Assembly: GCA_003481005.1 (NCBI GenBank)
Contig: QUKC01000018.1
Coordinates: 3,007 to 67,006, forward strand
DNA length: 64,000 nt
Direction of reading: 5' to 3'
Source of the DNA: Firmicutes bacterium TM09-10
GTDB taxonomy: Bacteria; Bacillota; Clostridia; Lachnospirales; Lachnospiraceae
In this document: positions 42,109 to 51,837 of the stretch, piece after piece
Numbering within the stretch: the first letter of the stretch is position 1
Layout of the letters: every line of letters begins with the position of its first letter
The notes under the pieces: generated by a model
The model's database searches: none
What the model was told of the DNA's origin: nothing
Seen by the model: the letters and a program-made list of their open reading frames with translations, nothing else
Program-made: the position numbers and the translations under genes

Positions 42109-43590
42109 TTACTGTTTTTTTACATCTTTCTCTTCATTTTTCGGTTCGCAGGTCAGATGCATGCCGAGCTTTTTGAAGATGCCCTCATCTACAGAGGAAA
42201 GCAGGACGGAGGAATGAACCTCACATCCTTTTAAGAGCGGAACCGCATTCAGGGCGCGGGCAGCGTCCGGGCTGGTTGCAGCACTGATGGAAAGTGCGAT
42301 CAGAATTTCGTCCGTATGAAGACGGGGGTTCTGGCTGCCCAGATAGTTGATCTTGAGGGTCTGGATCGGGTGGATCGCATCCGGAGATACCAGATGGATC
42401 TCATGATCGATGCCTGCAAGAATCTTTAAGGCGTTGAGCAGGCAGGCTGCGGATGCGCCGAGCAGGTCGGAGGTCTTGCCGGTCACCAGAGTGCCGTCAG
42501 GAAGCTCGATGGCAGCGGCGGGAGCGCCGGTAGCCTCTTCGCGGTTCATGGCAGCAGCGATTACCTTGCGGTCTGCAACGGTAATTCCAGCCTGCTTCAT
42601 CAGAAGCTCGAGCTTGTACAAAACGGCGGGCGTGGAGTTTCCGCGCTTTAAGTCGCATAAGCAGTTGTAATAACGGCGGATGATTTCCTGTCTGGAGGCT
42701 TCCTTGCAGGCCTCATCGTCGATGATACAGTTGCCAGCCATGTTGACGCCCATATCCGTAGGGGACTTGTAAGGACATTCACCCATGATTTCTTCAAAAA
42801 TAGCGCTCAGAACAGGGAAAATCTCAACGTCGCGGTTGTAGTTGACGGTGGTAACGCCGTAAGCTTCCAGATGGAACGGGTCGATCATGTTGACGTCGTT
42901 TAAATCAGCGGTAGCAGCCTCATAGGCGAGGTTGACCGGGTGCTTTAATGGCAGATTCCAGATCGGGAATGTCTCGAACTTGGCGTAGCCGGCGTTGACG
43001 CCGCGCAGATGCTCATGATACAGCTGGGAAAGGCAGGTAGCCATTTTGCCGCTGCCGGGTCCGGGTGCGGTTACGACAACGAGCGGACGGCTGGTTTCGA
43101 TATAATCGTTTTTGCCGTAGCCTTCTTCACTGACGATTTTTTCCACGTTGGTCGGATAACCTTCAATAATATAGTGGATATAGCAGCGGATGCCGAGGGT
43201 TTCGAGCTTTTTGCGGAACAGGTCCGCAGCGGGCTGACCGGCATACTGTGTGATGACAACGCTTCCGACGTAAAGACCGATATTGCGGAATGCTTCTGTA
43301 AGACGCAGCACCTCGAGGTCATAAGTCAGACCGAGATCACGGCGTGTTTTGTTGGTTTCCAGCGCACTGGCGGAGATCGCGATGACGATTTCTGCCTGAT
43401 CCTTTAACTGGAGCAGCATTTTTAATTTACTGTCCGGCTCGAATCCGGGCAGTACTCTGGCCGCATGATAGTCGTCGAACAACTTGCCGCCAAATTCCAG
43501 ATACAGTTTATCCCCGAACATGGAAATTCGTTCGCGGATATGGGCAGACTGCATCTGCAGATACTTTTGATTGTCAAAACCGATATTCAT
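42109..43590 (-). CDS. DUF1846 (UPF0371) family protein
   Basis: 493 aa cytoplasmic protein. The N-terminus ([20 protein letters not shown]), [20 protein letters not shown] and the nucleotide-binding-like [22 protein letters not shown] loop (near 172) are characteristic. DUF1846 proteins are common in Firmicutes; their biochemical role is unknown. The ATG at 43590 is preceded by CAGGGAGTTT. A perfect 20-bp palindrome lies just upstream. Monocistronic. Confidence 0.93.
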   Translation of the reverse strand: MNIGFDNQKYLQMQSAHIRERISMFGDKLYLEFGGKLFDDYHAARVLPGFEPDSKLKMLLQLKDQAEIVIAISASALETNKTRRDLGLTYDLEVLRLTEAFRNIGLYVGSVVITQYAGQPAADLFRKKLETLGIRCYIHYIIEGYPTNVEKIVSEEGYGKNDYIETSRPLVVVTAPGPGSGKMATCLSQLYHEHLRGVNAGYAKFETFPIWNLPLKHPVNLAYEAATADLNDVNMIDPFHLEAYGVTTVNYNRDVEIFPVLSAIFEEIMGECPYKSPTDMGVNMAGNCIIDDEACKEASRQEIIRRYYNCLCDLKRGNSTPAVLYKLELLMKQAGITVADRKVIAAAMNREEATGAPAAAIELPDGTLVTGKTSDLLGASAACLLNALKILAGIDHEIHLVSPDAIHPIQTLKINYLGSQNPRLHTDEILIALSISAATSPDAARALNAVPLLKGCEVHSSVLLSSVDEGIFKKLGMHLTCEPKNEEKDVKKQ

Positions 43591-43635
43591 AAGAAACTCC
43601 CTGTGTAAACTTTAGTGTAGCAGTTACTTGAAAAA

Positions 43636-43655
43636 TCGTGACGGATTCGTCACGA
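43636..43655. promoter_or_regulatory. Operator-like perfect palindrome before the DUF1846 gene
   Basis: TCGTGACGGATTCGTCACGA: outer bases TCGTGACG and CGTCACGA are exact reverse complements. It falls just downstream of a minus-strand TATAAT (43675-43670), a usual place for repressor binding, and 46 bp before the start codon. Confidence 0.6.
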
Positions 43656-43778
43656 CAAACTCTGCCACAATTATATAACGCATTGAAAGAAAAAATCTAC
43701 CGTTTCCTGAGAAAAAATCTGCAGATATTTCGCGGAAAGGAACTGACGCTTGATTTTACAGGCTCTTTCCGCTATGAT

Positions 43779-43818
43779 TCATGACAATAGAATGCTTGCA
43801 GAGCGTGTATTCTATTGT
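43779..43818. repeat. R1 palindrome, first of a tandem pair
   Basis: TCATGACAATAGAATGCTTG then CAGAGCGTGTATTCTATTGT. It joins the next copy without a spacer, defining the R1 unit as exactly 40 bp. Confidence 0.93.
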
Positions 43819-43858
43819 TCATGACAATAGAATGCTTGCAGAGCGTGCATTCTATTGT
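43819..43858. repeat. R1 palindrome, second of a tandem pair
   Basis: TCATGACAATAGAATGCTTG then CAGAGCGTGCATTCTATTGT, differing from the first unit at a single base (GTATTC / GCATTC). It ends 34 bp before the TAXI gene. Confidence 0.93.
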
Positions 43859-43892
43859 TTGGTGGAAATGATGGCATAGGAATGGAGACAGA

Positions 43893-44843
43893 ATGAAAAA
43901 AAGAATTGGAATTTTTCTGGCGGCGCTTCTGCTGCTGTCTGGCTGCGGCAGGGACAGCGGTCGGCTGAAAATGGGTGCTGCGGGACTTGGAGGAACGTAT
44001 CAGGCATTTTCTGATGCGTTTGCAAAGCTGGAATCCGAGACGAACAACAGGGAGATTGAGGTGCGTACGACCGCCGGATCGGCTGCAAACCTCCGGCTTT
44101 TATCCCAGAATTATATTCAGCTCGCGATGTGTCAGGCGGATTTGCTGGAGGATGCCTGGAACGGAACCGGGCAGTTTGAGGGAACGGAGCCGATCCGTGG
44201 ATTCGGGGCTGTAGCGGGCGTTTATGAAGAAGCGTGTCAGATTGTGGTGCGCGCAGACTCTGAAATTTCGACGGTGGAAGAGCTGGAAGGACACAGGGTC
44301 AGCGTCGGTGAGGAAGAGTCCGGGACGAAGCAGAACGCGCTGCAGATTCTGGCGGCATACGGCCTGAATGAAAAGCTGGTGGAGGAAGTCTCCCTGAATT
44401 ACACGGAGGCTGCGAAGGAGCTGGAAAATGGCTCGATCGACGCATTTTTCTGTACGGCAGGAGCGCAGACGGCTGCAATCGCGAATCTGGCGCAGCGGAC
44501 AGGAATCCGGTTCCTGAATGTTGACGGCGCTGCTGCTGCACGTTTGAAAAAGAGCTATCCGGTCTATGACAGCTGCATCATTGCGGCGGGAACCTATCCG
44601 GGACAGGAAGAGGATGTTTCGACGGTCGGCGTAAAAGCGGTCTTGCTGGCGAGTGACAGCGTTTCTGCAGAGGTGGTGGAGGAACTGACTGCGCTTTTGT
44701 TTGAGGAACAGCAGGAGCTGGATTTTGCGCTGCCGGTGGAGCTGATTACGGAAGCGGACGCTGCTGCAGACGGACTTCCGGTTCCGTTCCACAAAGGTGC
44801 AGAGCGGTATTATGAGAGCAGAGGAGAAAAGAGTGAGAATTGA
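43893..44843 (+). CDS. TAXI-family solute-binding lipoprotein
   Basis: 316 aa. Lipoprotein signal with lipobox LLLSGC (Cys19), then GAAGLGGTYQAFSDAFAKL, TTAGSAANLRLLS, GVYEEACQIVVRA and TVEELEGHRVSVGEEESG, which match the TAXI (TRAP-associated extracytoplasmic immunogenic) binding proteins. The family binds carboxylic acids such as glutamate or 2-oxoglutarate and normally feeds a TRAP membrane unit. Here no TRAP gene follows; a GltS-type symporter overlaps the end of the gene instead. Confidence 0.92.
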   Translation: MKKRIGIFLAALLLLSGCGRDSGRLKMGAAGLGGTYQAFSDAFAKLESETNNREIEVRTTAGSAANLRLLSQNYIQLAMCQADLLEDAWNGTGQFEGTEPIRGFGAVAGVYEEACQIVVRADSEISTVEELEGHRVSVGEEESGTKQNALQILAAYGLNEKLVEEVSLNYTEAAKELENGSIDAFFCTAGAQTAAIANLAQRTGIRFLNVDGAAAARLKKSYPVYDSCIIAAGTYPGQEEDVSTVGVKAVLLASDSVSAEVVEELTALLFEEQQELDFALPVELITEADAAADGLPVPFHKGAERYYESRGEKSEN

Positions 44844-46020
44844 ACTGGATATGTATCAGACAATGGCAGTTGCAGTGCTTGCTCTGATGCTTGGAAGATA
44901 TTTAAGAAAAAAGTGCTGGCTGCTGGAGCGGTTTTGTATTCCAGCACCGGTAATCGGCGGTGTTATTTTTGCAGTGGCAACGTGTATCTGCTATGTGACG
45001 GGAATTGCGGAGTTTGTATTTGATGATATTTTAAAAGAAGTATTTATGGTGTTTTTCTTTACCTCCGTAGGCTTTCAGGCAAATCTGAAGGTTCTGAAAA
45101 GCGGCGGGAAATCCATGATTATCTTTCTGGGACTGGTAATCGGTCTGATCGTGCTGCAGAACGGAACTGCGGTAGGCCTGGCGAAGTTTTTGCACCTCGA
45201 TCCGTTGGTCGGCATGTGTACCGGCTCGATTCCGATGACGGGCGGACACGGTACGGCGGGTGCGTTTGGTCCCGTGCTGGAGGACTTCGGAATTTCCGGA
45301 GCGACGACGGTTTGTACGGCGGCAGCGACGTTTGGCCTGGTGGCAGGCAGCGTGATGGGCGGACCGCTCGGCGAACGGCTGGTTGAAAAGCGTAATCTTT
45401 TGAAAACGGCGATTCCTGAGGATGACAGCCTTCTGCTGGAAGAAGATAAAAAACATGAACGCCATGTAAAACAGTATCCGGCTGCATTCTTTCAGCTGGT
45501 TCTGGCGATGGGAATCGGAACGGTACTGTCTCAGGTTTTATCGATGACAGGAATGACATTTCCGATTTATATCGGCGCGATGATCGTAGCCGCCGTGCTG
45601 CGGAATCTGAGTGAATACACTGGGAAATTTCCTATCTATATGGGAGAAATCAATGGCATCGGTGGTATCAGTCTTTCCATGTTCCTTGGTTTGGCGATGA
45701 TTACGCTGAAGCTGTGGCAGCTGGCGGAGCTGGCTGTGCCGATGCTCCTGTTGCTGTCAGGACAGGTGCTTTTGATGTTTCTGTACACTTATTTTGTAGT
45801 GTTTAGCGTCATGGGAAAAGACTATGATGCTGCGGTTATTTGTTCCGGTACCTGCGGTTTCGGTATGGGGGCTACGCCGAATGCGATGGCAAATATGCAG
45901 GCAGTGTGTGAAAAATATGTGCCGTCTGTAAAGGCATATCTGCTGATCCCGATTGTGGGCAGCCTGTTTGCGGATTTTATCAACAGCCTTGTCATTACGC
46001 TGTTTATCAATTTCCTGTAA
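44833..46020 (+). CDS. gltS: GltS-type sodium/glutamate symporter
   Basis: 395 aa, about ten helices. GltS landmarks: RFCIPAPVIGGVIFA, FTSVGFQANLKVLKSGG, SIPMTGGHGTAGAFGPVLE and CGFGMGATPNAMANMQAV, the two re-entrant-loop-type Gly-rich segments. Expected to import glutamate or a similar acid with sodium. The GTG at 44833 has GAGGAG ahead and gives the family-like N-terminus (RIELDMYQTM); it lies inside the end of the TAXI gene, so the two should be coupled in translation. A 63-aa gene follows after 14 bp. Confidence 0.92.
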   Translation: MRIELDMYQTMAVAVLALMLGRYLRKKCWLLERFCIPAPVIGGVIFAVATCICYVTGIAEFVFDDILKEVFMVFFFTSVGFQANLKVLKSGGKSMIIFLGLVIGLIVLQNGTAVGLAKFLHLDPLVGMCTGSIPMTGGHGTAGAFGPVLEDFGISGATTVCTAAATFGLVAGSVMGGPLGERLVEKRNLLKTAIPEDDSLLLEEDKKHERHVKQYPAAFFQLVLAMGIGTVLSQVLSMTGMTFPIYIGAMIVAAVLRNLSEYTGKFPIYMGEINGIGGISLSMFLGLAMITLKLWQLAELAVPMLLLLSGQVLLMFLYTYFVVFSVMGKDYDAAVICSGTCGFGMGATPNAMANMQAVCEKYVPSVKAYLLIPIVGSLFADFINSLVITLFINFL

Positions 46021-46034
46021 AGCAAGGGGGAGAA

Positions 46035-46226
46035 ATGATGTTTTGGGAAAAAAGAAAAGAAAAAGCGGCAAAATACAAAGTGGAAAATGAAAATTTGGCA
46101 GTTCCGGAGATTCACTTAAAAGGAGATGACGACGCAGACCCTGCAGAGGTGTGCGGAGAGGATCAGGATATCGTTTATGAAAATGTGGCGGTTCCGGAAA
46201 TCCATATCGGTAAAAAGCGCGTTTGA
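46035..46226 (+). CDS. 63-aa protein with a duplicated VPEIH motif
   Basis: 63 aa, soluble, charged. The sequence contains ENLAVPEIHLK (about 19-29) and again ENVAVPEIHIGK (about 49-60), separated by an acidic linker. The first 15 residues are basic (WEKRKEKAAKYK). No known family comes to mind. AAGGGGGAG precedes two adjacent ATGs (46035, 46038); either could be used. It follows gltS by 14 bp, so it belongs to the TAXI-GltS operon and may be a small regulator or cytoplasmic partner of the transporter. Confidence 0.78.
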   Translation: MMFWEKRKEKAAKYKVENENLAVPEIHLKGDDDADPAEVCGEDQDIVYENVAVPEIHIGKKRV

Positions 46227-46261
46227 GCCGTAGAGCAGAATTCTATTTTAGACTTTGCGTA

Positions 46262-46290
46262 TTGATTTATCCTATCGGAATGTCTATAAT
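46262..46290 (+). promoter_or_regulatory. Promoter of ftsH
   Basis: TTGATT (46262-46267), 17-bp spacer, TATAAT (46285-46290), 57 bp before the ATG. Confidence 0.8.
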
Positions 46291-46346
46291 TATGGTACTA
46301 TCGTGGCTTCCATGCATGAAGCGGACGAAAAGAAAGGTTAAATCGA

Positions 46347-48635
46347 ATGGATAATAATATGAACCCGTTTAACGGCGGAAATGGAAATGGTTCCGGCAAC
46401 GGATCCCAGGGACCGAACGGTTCCGGAGGATCAGGACAGAACAATCCGAGGCGGACGAGCCTGATCCTGTTGGCGATTGCAGCGATTGTGACGTTGATTT
46501 CCATGAGTCTGTTTATGCGGATGATCAATAATGCAACCAATCAGGAAATCACCTATGGAAAATTTCAGGAGCTGGTAGAAAGCGGCAAGGCGGCAGAGGT
46601 TACCTGGGATGACGATACGATTTATCTCAAACTGCAGCAGACAAACCAGAAGACACTGTTTTCTGCGATGCCGGAGGTAACCTATTATACCGGTAAGGCA
46701 CAGTCGGATGATGCATTGACGGCGTACTTAAAAGAATATAAGGTTGCAAGCTACGGCAAGGATGTTCCGGACAGCTCCGGACTGATTTTGACGATGATCC
46801 TGACCTATGTGCTTCCGATTGTCGTTATGTGGCTGCTTTTAAGTCTGCTGTTTCGGCGGATGGGCGGAGGCGGCCCGATGGGCGTCGGCAAGAGCAACGC
46901 AAAGGTTTATGTACAGAAAGAAACCGGAATCACGTTTAAGGATGTAGCAGGCGAGGACGAAGCAAAGGAGTCGCTGCAGGAGGTTGTCGATTTCCTGCAC
47001 AATCCGCAGCGCTATGTGAAGATCGGCGCAAAGCTGCCCAAGGGTGCGCTGTTAGTCGGCCCTCCCGGTACCGGAAAGACGCTTCTTGCAAAGGCAGTAG
47101 CCGGAGAGGCGAAGGTCCCGTTCTTTTCGCTGACCGGTTCCGATTTTATCGAGCTGTACGTCGGTGTCGGCGCATCGCGTGTGCGCGACCTGTTTAAAGA
47201 AGCGACGAAAAATGCGCCCTGTATCATCTTTATTGATGAGATTGATGCAATCGGCAGAAGCAGAGATTCCAAATACGGCGGCGGAAATGAAGAGCGTGAG
47301 CAGACGCTGAACCAGCTGCTTTCCGAGATGGATGGTTTTGATACTTCGAAGGGAATTCTGGTTCTGGGGGCGACCAACCGTCCGGAGATTCTGGACAAGG
47401 CACTGCTGCGTCCGGGACGATTTGACCGCCGGATTATCGTAGATAAGCCCGATTTAAAGGGACGCGTAGAGATCCTCAAGGTGCACGCCAAAGACGTCAA
47501 GATGGACGAAACGGTTGATTTCGATGCAATTGCGCTCGCGACGAGCGGCGCGGTCGGCTCTGACCTTGCCAATATGATCAACGAGGCTGCGATCAATGCA
47601 GTCAAAGAGGGCAGGGAATATGTCTGCCAGAAGGATCTGTTTGAAGCGGTCGAGCAGGTACTGGTCGGCAAGGAGAAAAAAGACCGGATCATGAGCGCGC
47701 AGGAGCGTAAGATCGTATCTTATCATGAAGTAGGTCATGCGCTGATTGCGGCATTGCAGAAAAATTCCGAGCCCGTGCAGAAGATCACGATCGTGCCCCG
47801 TACGATGGGGGCTCTTGGTTATGTCATGCATGTGCCGGAAGAAGAAAAGTATTTAAACACCGAGGCGGAAATCCATGATATGCTGGTCGGCTATCTGGGC
47901 GGCCGTGCGGCGGAAGAAATTGTATTTGATACGGTAACGACAGGCGCTTCGAACGATATCGAGCAGGCGACCGGTCTGGCACGCTCTATGGTAACCCGTT
48001 TCGGTATGAGCAAAAAGTTCGGTTTGATTGGGCTGGAATCCGTAGAAAGCCAGTATCTGGACGGCAGGACGGTTTTAAACTGCTCCGATGCGACGGCGGC
48101 TGAGATCGATCAGGAAGTCATGCGTATCCTGAAAGAATGTTATCAGGAAGCGCTGGATCTGCTGTCCGCAAACCGTGAGGTGATGGATCAGCTGGCGGCG
48201 CATCTGATTGAAAAAGAGACGATCACCGGCAAGGAATTCATGCGGATCTACAGACAGGTCAAGGGACTGCCGCAGGAAGAACCGGAGCAGACTGCCGGCG
48301 CGCAGATGAAGGCGGCAGAGCAGACTGCAGACGCAGAGAACCCGAGCCAGTCCGATTCAGGAAACAGCTATGGCACAGCGCCTGCATCGGGCACAGACAC
48401 CGAAGCGCAGCCGCAGTCTTCCACGCCGAAGCCATGGGAAGAGTTCGCACGCCAGCAGCAGGAAAGAGAAGACAGCTTCTTCTCGGGAGATACACAGCAG
48501 CCGGCGGATACATCTGATGCCGAACAGAGCCAGGAACAGGATAAGCCCTGGATTCCTCCGACACCGAAGCCGGAGAATAAAGGCCCGGTAGGACGTTTTT
48601 CAGGAGCCGCCCTTCCGGACGACGAGAAGAAATAG
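46347..48635 (+). CDS. ftsH: ATP-dependent zinc metalloprotease FtsH
   Basis: 762 aa membrane-bound AAA protease that degrades misfolded membrane and short-lived proteins. Two helices (about 38-60 and 148-172) enclose a short outside domain. Walker A GPPGTGKT (near 239), Walker B IIFIDEID, the second region of homology and the zinc motif HEVGH (near 459) are intact. Unusual ends: an Asn/Gly/Ser-rich N-terminus (5-36) and a Gln/Pro/Ala-rich tail of about 110 residues after the protease domain. GAAAGGTT precedes the ATG. Monocistronic with a good promoter. Confidence 0.98.
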   Translation: MDNNMNPFNGGNGNGSGNGSQGPNGSGGSGQNNPRRTSLILLAIAAIVTLISMSLFMRMINNATNQEITYGKFQELVESGKAAEVTWDDDTIYLKLQQTNQKTLFSAMPEVTYYTGKAQSDDALTAYLKEYKVASYGKDVPDSSGLILTMILTYVLPIVVMWLLLSLLFRRMGGGGPMGVGKSNAKVYVQKETGITFKDVAGEDEAKESLQEVVDFLHNPQRYVKIGAKLPKGALLVGPPGTGKTLLAKAVAGEAKVPFFSLTGSDFIELYVGVGASRVRDLFKEATKNAPCIIFIDEIDAIGRSRDSKYGGGNEEREQTLNQLLSEMDGFDTSKGILVLGATNRPEILDKALLRPGRFDRRIIVDKPDLKGRVEILKVHAKDVKMDETVDFDAIALATSGAVGSDLANMINEAAINAVKEGREYVCQKDLFEAVEQVLVGKEKKDRIMSAQERKIVSYHEVGHALIAALQKNSEPVQKITIVPRTMGALGYVMHVPEEEKYLNTEAEIHDMLVGYLGGRAAEEIVFDTVTTGASNDIEQATGLARSMVTRFGMSKKFGLIGLESVESQYLDGRTVLNCSDATAAEIDQEVMRILKECYQEALDLLSANREVMDQLAAHLIEKETITGKEFMRIYRQVKGLPQEEPEQTAGAQMKAAEQTADAENPSQSDSGNSYGTAPASGTDTEAQPQSSTPKPWEEFARQQQEREDSFFSGDTQQPADTSDAEQSQEQDKPWIPPTPKPENKGPVGRFSGAALPDDEKK

Positions 48636-48706
48636 GGAAGCTCATCGTAAATGCTATACACGAAGTGTTATGCGTGGCGGCAGAACCGGAGTGAAAGAGA
48701 GTTTGT

Positions 48707-48732
48707 CAGGGACTATGGAAACATAGTCCCTG
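48707..48732 (+). other. GAAA-tetraloop hairpin before uvrC
   Basis: CAGGGACTATG-GAAA-CATAGTCCCTG, a perfect 11-bp stem with a GNRA loop. The 3' side has no T tract, so it is not a clear terminator; it lies 26 bp before the uvrC start. Confidence 0.6.
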
Positions 48733-48757
48733 CTGTATTAGAAGGGGAGAACGCGAC

Positions 48758-50641
48758 ATGTTTGTAATAGAAGAAGAGCTGAAAAAACTGCCGCAGAAGC
48801 CCGGTGTGTATCTGATGCACGACGCACAGGACAATATCATTTATGTCGGCAAGGCGATTCGCCTGCGCAGCAGAGTGCAGTCGTATTTCCGTGAGAAAAT
48901 TAACCGCGGACCACAGATTGAAAAGATGGTAACGCAGATCGCCCGGTTTGAATATATTGTGACGGATTCGGAGCTGGAAGCTCTGGTTCTGGAAAACAAT
49001 CTGATCAAGGAACACAATCCGAAATATAACACACTGCTCAAGGATGATAAAACCTATCCCTATATTAAGGTCACAGTCGGGGAGGCATATCCGCGCGTGC
49101 AGTTTTCCAGACTGATGAAAAAGGACAAATCGAAGTATTTCGGGCCGTTTACCTCTGCGGCGGCGGTCAAGGATACGATCGAGCTATTAAATAAGCTGTT
49201 CAAACTGCGTACCTGTAACCGGGTACTGCCGCGGGACTGTGGGTTGGAACGCCCGTGCTTAAATTATCACATCGGGCAGTGTATGGCTCCGTGTCAGGAT
49301 TATGTGAGCCGCGAGGAGTACCGGGCACATGTGGACAAGGCGCTGGAGTTTTTAAACGGCAATTATAATATGATTTTAAACGATCTGCAGAAAAAAATGG
49401 AAGAAGCGGCGGAGGCCCTGGAATTCGAGGAAGCTGCCCGGTACCGCGATCTGTTCAACAGCGTAAAGCAGGTGTCCCAGAAGCAGAAAATCACGGACAG
49501 CGACGGGGAGGACAAGGACATCATTGCGCTGGACAAAGACGGAAGCGACGCAGTGGTACAGGTGTTTTTTGTGCGTGGAGGCAAGCTGATCGGGCGCGAG
49601 CATTTTTATATGACGCATGTGGAGGATTCGGATAAGGCGCAGATTCTGCTGGATTTTGTGAAACAGTTTTACGCCGGAACACCGTTCGTACCGCGGGAAT
49701 TGATTTTACAGAAAGAAATAGATGACATACCGGTATTGGAAGAATGGCTGACCGCACGCAGGGGCGCGAGGGTATATATCCGCGTGCCGCGGAAGGGACA
49801 GAAGGAAAAGCTGGTGGAGCTTGCGGAAAAAAATGCAAAGCTCGTCCTGGAAAAAGACCGGGAGCGAATTGCGCGCGACGAGGCGCGTACGGTCGGTGCG
49901 GTGCGGCAGATCGCACAGCTGCTGGATTTACCGATGCTCGACCGGATGGAGGCGTTCGATATTTCCAACATCAGCGGCTTTGAAAATGTCGGCTCGATGG
50001 TCGTTTATGAAAAGGGAAAGCCCAAGCGCAGCGATTACCGAAAATTCAAAATCAAAACGGTAGCAGGACCGGATGACTATGCCTGCATGCGCGAGGTTCT
50101 GACGAGACGCTTTGAACACGGCTTAAAAGAGACGAAAGAGCTGGAAGAAAAAAATCTGTCCGGGGAGTTCGGAAGCTTTGCACGGTTTCCGGACCTTTTG
50201 CTGATGGACGGCGGACGCGGGCAGGTCAACATCGCGCAGCAGGTGCTGGACGAGCTGCATTTAAACATTCCGGTCTGCGGCATGGTAAAGGATGACAACC
50301 ATCGGACGAGAGGACTTTATTTTCACAATGTGGAGCTGCCGATCGACCGTAATTCTGAAGCCTTCAAGCTGATTACAAGAGTGCAGGACGAGGCGCACCG
50401 GTTTGCAATCGAATACCACAGGTCACTGCGCAGCAAGGATCAGGTCAAGAGCGTGCTGGATGAAATCCCGGGCGTGGGCCCTGCGCGGAGAAAGGCGCTG
50501 ATGAAAAGCTTTCCATCGATTTATGAGATCCGGGACGCGACGGCAGAGCAGATTGCGATGCAGGCAGATTTGCCAATGTCCGTGGCGGAAGAAATCTATG
50601 AATTTTTTCATAACCACCAAGAGGAAGATTGCCGAGAATAA
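48758..50641 (+). CDS. uvrC: Excinuclease ABC subunit C
   Basis: 627 aa. Makes both incisions around a lesion after UvrB binding. Domains: GIY-YIG nuclease (KPGVYLMHD ... [14 protein letters not shown], 13-95), cysteine-rich segment, UVR motif (about 205-240), RNase H-like endonuclease ([10 protein letters not shown] ... [19 protein letters not shown]), and tandem helix-hairpin-helix at the end ([16 protein letters not shown]). AAGGGGAG precedes the ATG. No LexA-type box is visible, unlike uvrBA. Confidence 0.98.
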   Translation: MFVIEEELKKLPQKPGVYLMHDAQDNIIYVGKAIRLRSRVQSYFREKINRGPQIEKMVTQIARFEYIVTDSELEALVLENNLIKEHNPKYNTLLKDDKTYPYIKVTVGEAYPRVQFSRLMKKDKSKYFGPFTSAAAVKDTIELLNKLFKLRTCNRVLPRDCGLERPCLNYHIGQCMAPCQDYVSREEYRAHVDKALEFLNGNYNMILNDLQKKMEEAAEALEFEEAARYRDLFNSVKQVSQKQKITDSDGEDKDIIALDKDGSDAVVQVFFVRGGKLIGREHFYMTHVEDSDKAQILLDFVKQFYAGTPFVPRELILQKEIDDIPVLEEWLTARRGARVYIRVPRKGQKEKLVELAEKNAKLVLEKDRERIARDEARTVGAVRQIAQLLDLPMLDRMEAFDISNISGFENVGSMVVYEKGKPKRSDYRKFKIKTVAGPDDYACMREVLTRRFEHGLKETKELEEKNLSGEFGSFARFPDLLLMDGGRGQVNIAQQVLDELHLNIPVCGMVKDDNHRTRGLYFHNVELPIDRNSEAFKLITRVQDEAHRFAIEYHRSLRSKDQVKSVLDEIPGVGPARRKALMKSFPSIYEIRDATAEQIAMQADLPMSVAEEIYEFFHNHQEEDCRE

Positions 50642-50737
50642 TGATCTGTGATAAAATAAAACAAAGTATGGCATAAAAACAGAGTTTCTGATGTCAGGAA
50701 CTACTGTCTGCATGTCCTGGAAAAGAGAGGATGGATT

Positions 50738-51685
50738 ATGGCAAGCATCAGTTTAATGAAGATTGCAGAAAAAATGAAGCTGGAAAATCTGACTCCTGAA
50801 ATCAACCTGAAGGGGATTAAGGTTACGTTGCCGGATATCAACCGACCGGCACTTCCTATGGCGGGCTATTTTGAACACTTTGAGGCGACCCGTCTGCAGG
50901 TGATTGGATTCGTAGAATACTCTTATGTTAAGAGAATGTCGGAAAAAGAAGAGAAGGAGATGCTGGAGAAGCTTTTGGATTACCCGATTCCCGGCATTAT
51001 TTTCTGTCGTGAACTGCATCCGGATGAGCTGTTTCGGCAAATTGCCATTGAAAAAGGCGTTCCGCTTCTGATGACCAAGCGTGCGACGAGTTCGTTTACG
51101 GCAGAGCTGATCCGTTGGCTGAATGTCAAGCTGGCACCCTGCATTTCTGTTCACGGCGTACTGGTTGACGTATATGGCGAAGGCGTCCTGATTACAGGCG
51201 AGAGCGGAATCGGTAAATCCGAGGCGGCGCTTGAGCTGATTAAGAGAGGACACCGTCTGGTAACGGACGATGTTGTAGAGATCCGCAAGGTCAGTGAGGA
51301 AACACTGGTCGGAACTGCACCGGATATCACAAAGCACTTTATCGAGCTGCGCGGTATTGGTATTGTGGACGTCAAGGCGCTGTTCGGTGCTTCGAGTGTC
51401 CGCGAGACACAGAATATCGACCTCGTAATCCGTCTGGAAGAGTGGGACAAGGACAGAGAATACGACCGTCTCGGACTGGAAGAGGAATATACGGAATATC
51501 TGGGCAACAAGGTTGTCTGCCACAACATTCCGATCCGTCCCGGCAGAAACCTGGCAATTATTTGCGAAGCGGCAGCTGTCAATCACAGACAGAAAAAGAT
51601 GGGATACAATGCAGCGCAGGAGCTGTATACAAGAGTCCAGAATTCCCTTGCACGTAAGCGGAATGAGGACGAGGATGAGGACTAA
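50738..51685 (+). CDS. hprK: HPr kinase/phosphorylase
   Basis: 315 aa. Phosphorylates Ser46 of HPr and Crh with ATP when glycolytic intermediates are abundant and removes the phosphate with Pi. P-loop GESGIGKSEAALELIKRGH (near 153), catalytic-site HGVLVDVYG upstream of it, the family signature ELRGIGIVDVKALFG and FGASSVRETQNI are present. An acidic tail (NEDEDED) ends the protein. AGAGAGGATGG precedes the ATG. Both substrates, HPr (17.4 kb) and a Crh-like protein (55.6 kb), are encoded in this window. Confidence 0.97.
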   Translation: MASISLMKIAEKMKLENLTPEINLKGIKVTLPDINRPALPMAGYFEHFEATRLQVIGFVEYSYVKRMSEKEEKEMLEKLLDYPIPGIIFCRELHPDELFRQIAIEKGVPLLMTKRATSSFTAELIRWLNVKLAPCISVHGVLVDVYGEGVLITGESGIGKSEAALELIKRGHRLVTDDVVEIRKVSEETLVGTAPDITKHFIELRGIGIVDVKALFGASSVRETQNIDLVIRLEEWDKDREYDRLGLEEEYTEYLGNKVVCHNIPIRPGRNLAIICEAAAVNHRQKKMGYNAAQELYTRVQNSLARKRNEDEDED

Positions 51686-51837
51686 AGCGGTCAGGCATAT
51701 CGAAATGTTCGGAATGAAAGCAATAGTGCTCCGTACAGCGATGCAGCTGGCGGATCGTACAAAAGAGTAAGGCATCATCATAGATCAGACAGCTGAAAAG
51801 CTTTTTGAAAATACGCGAGAAGCGGGAGGAAGATAAA

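Noticed and set aside
43779..43858. Possible CRISPR array from the tandem R1 units
   Set aside because: Units abut with no spacers, are themselves full palindromes, and no cas gene is near.
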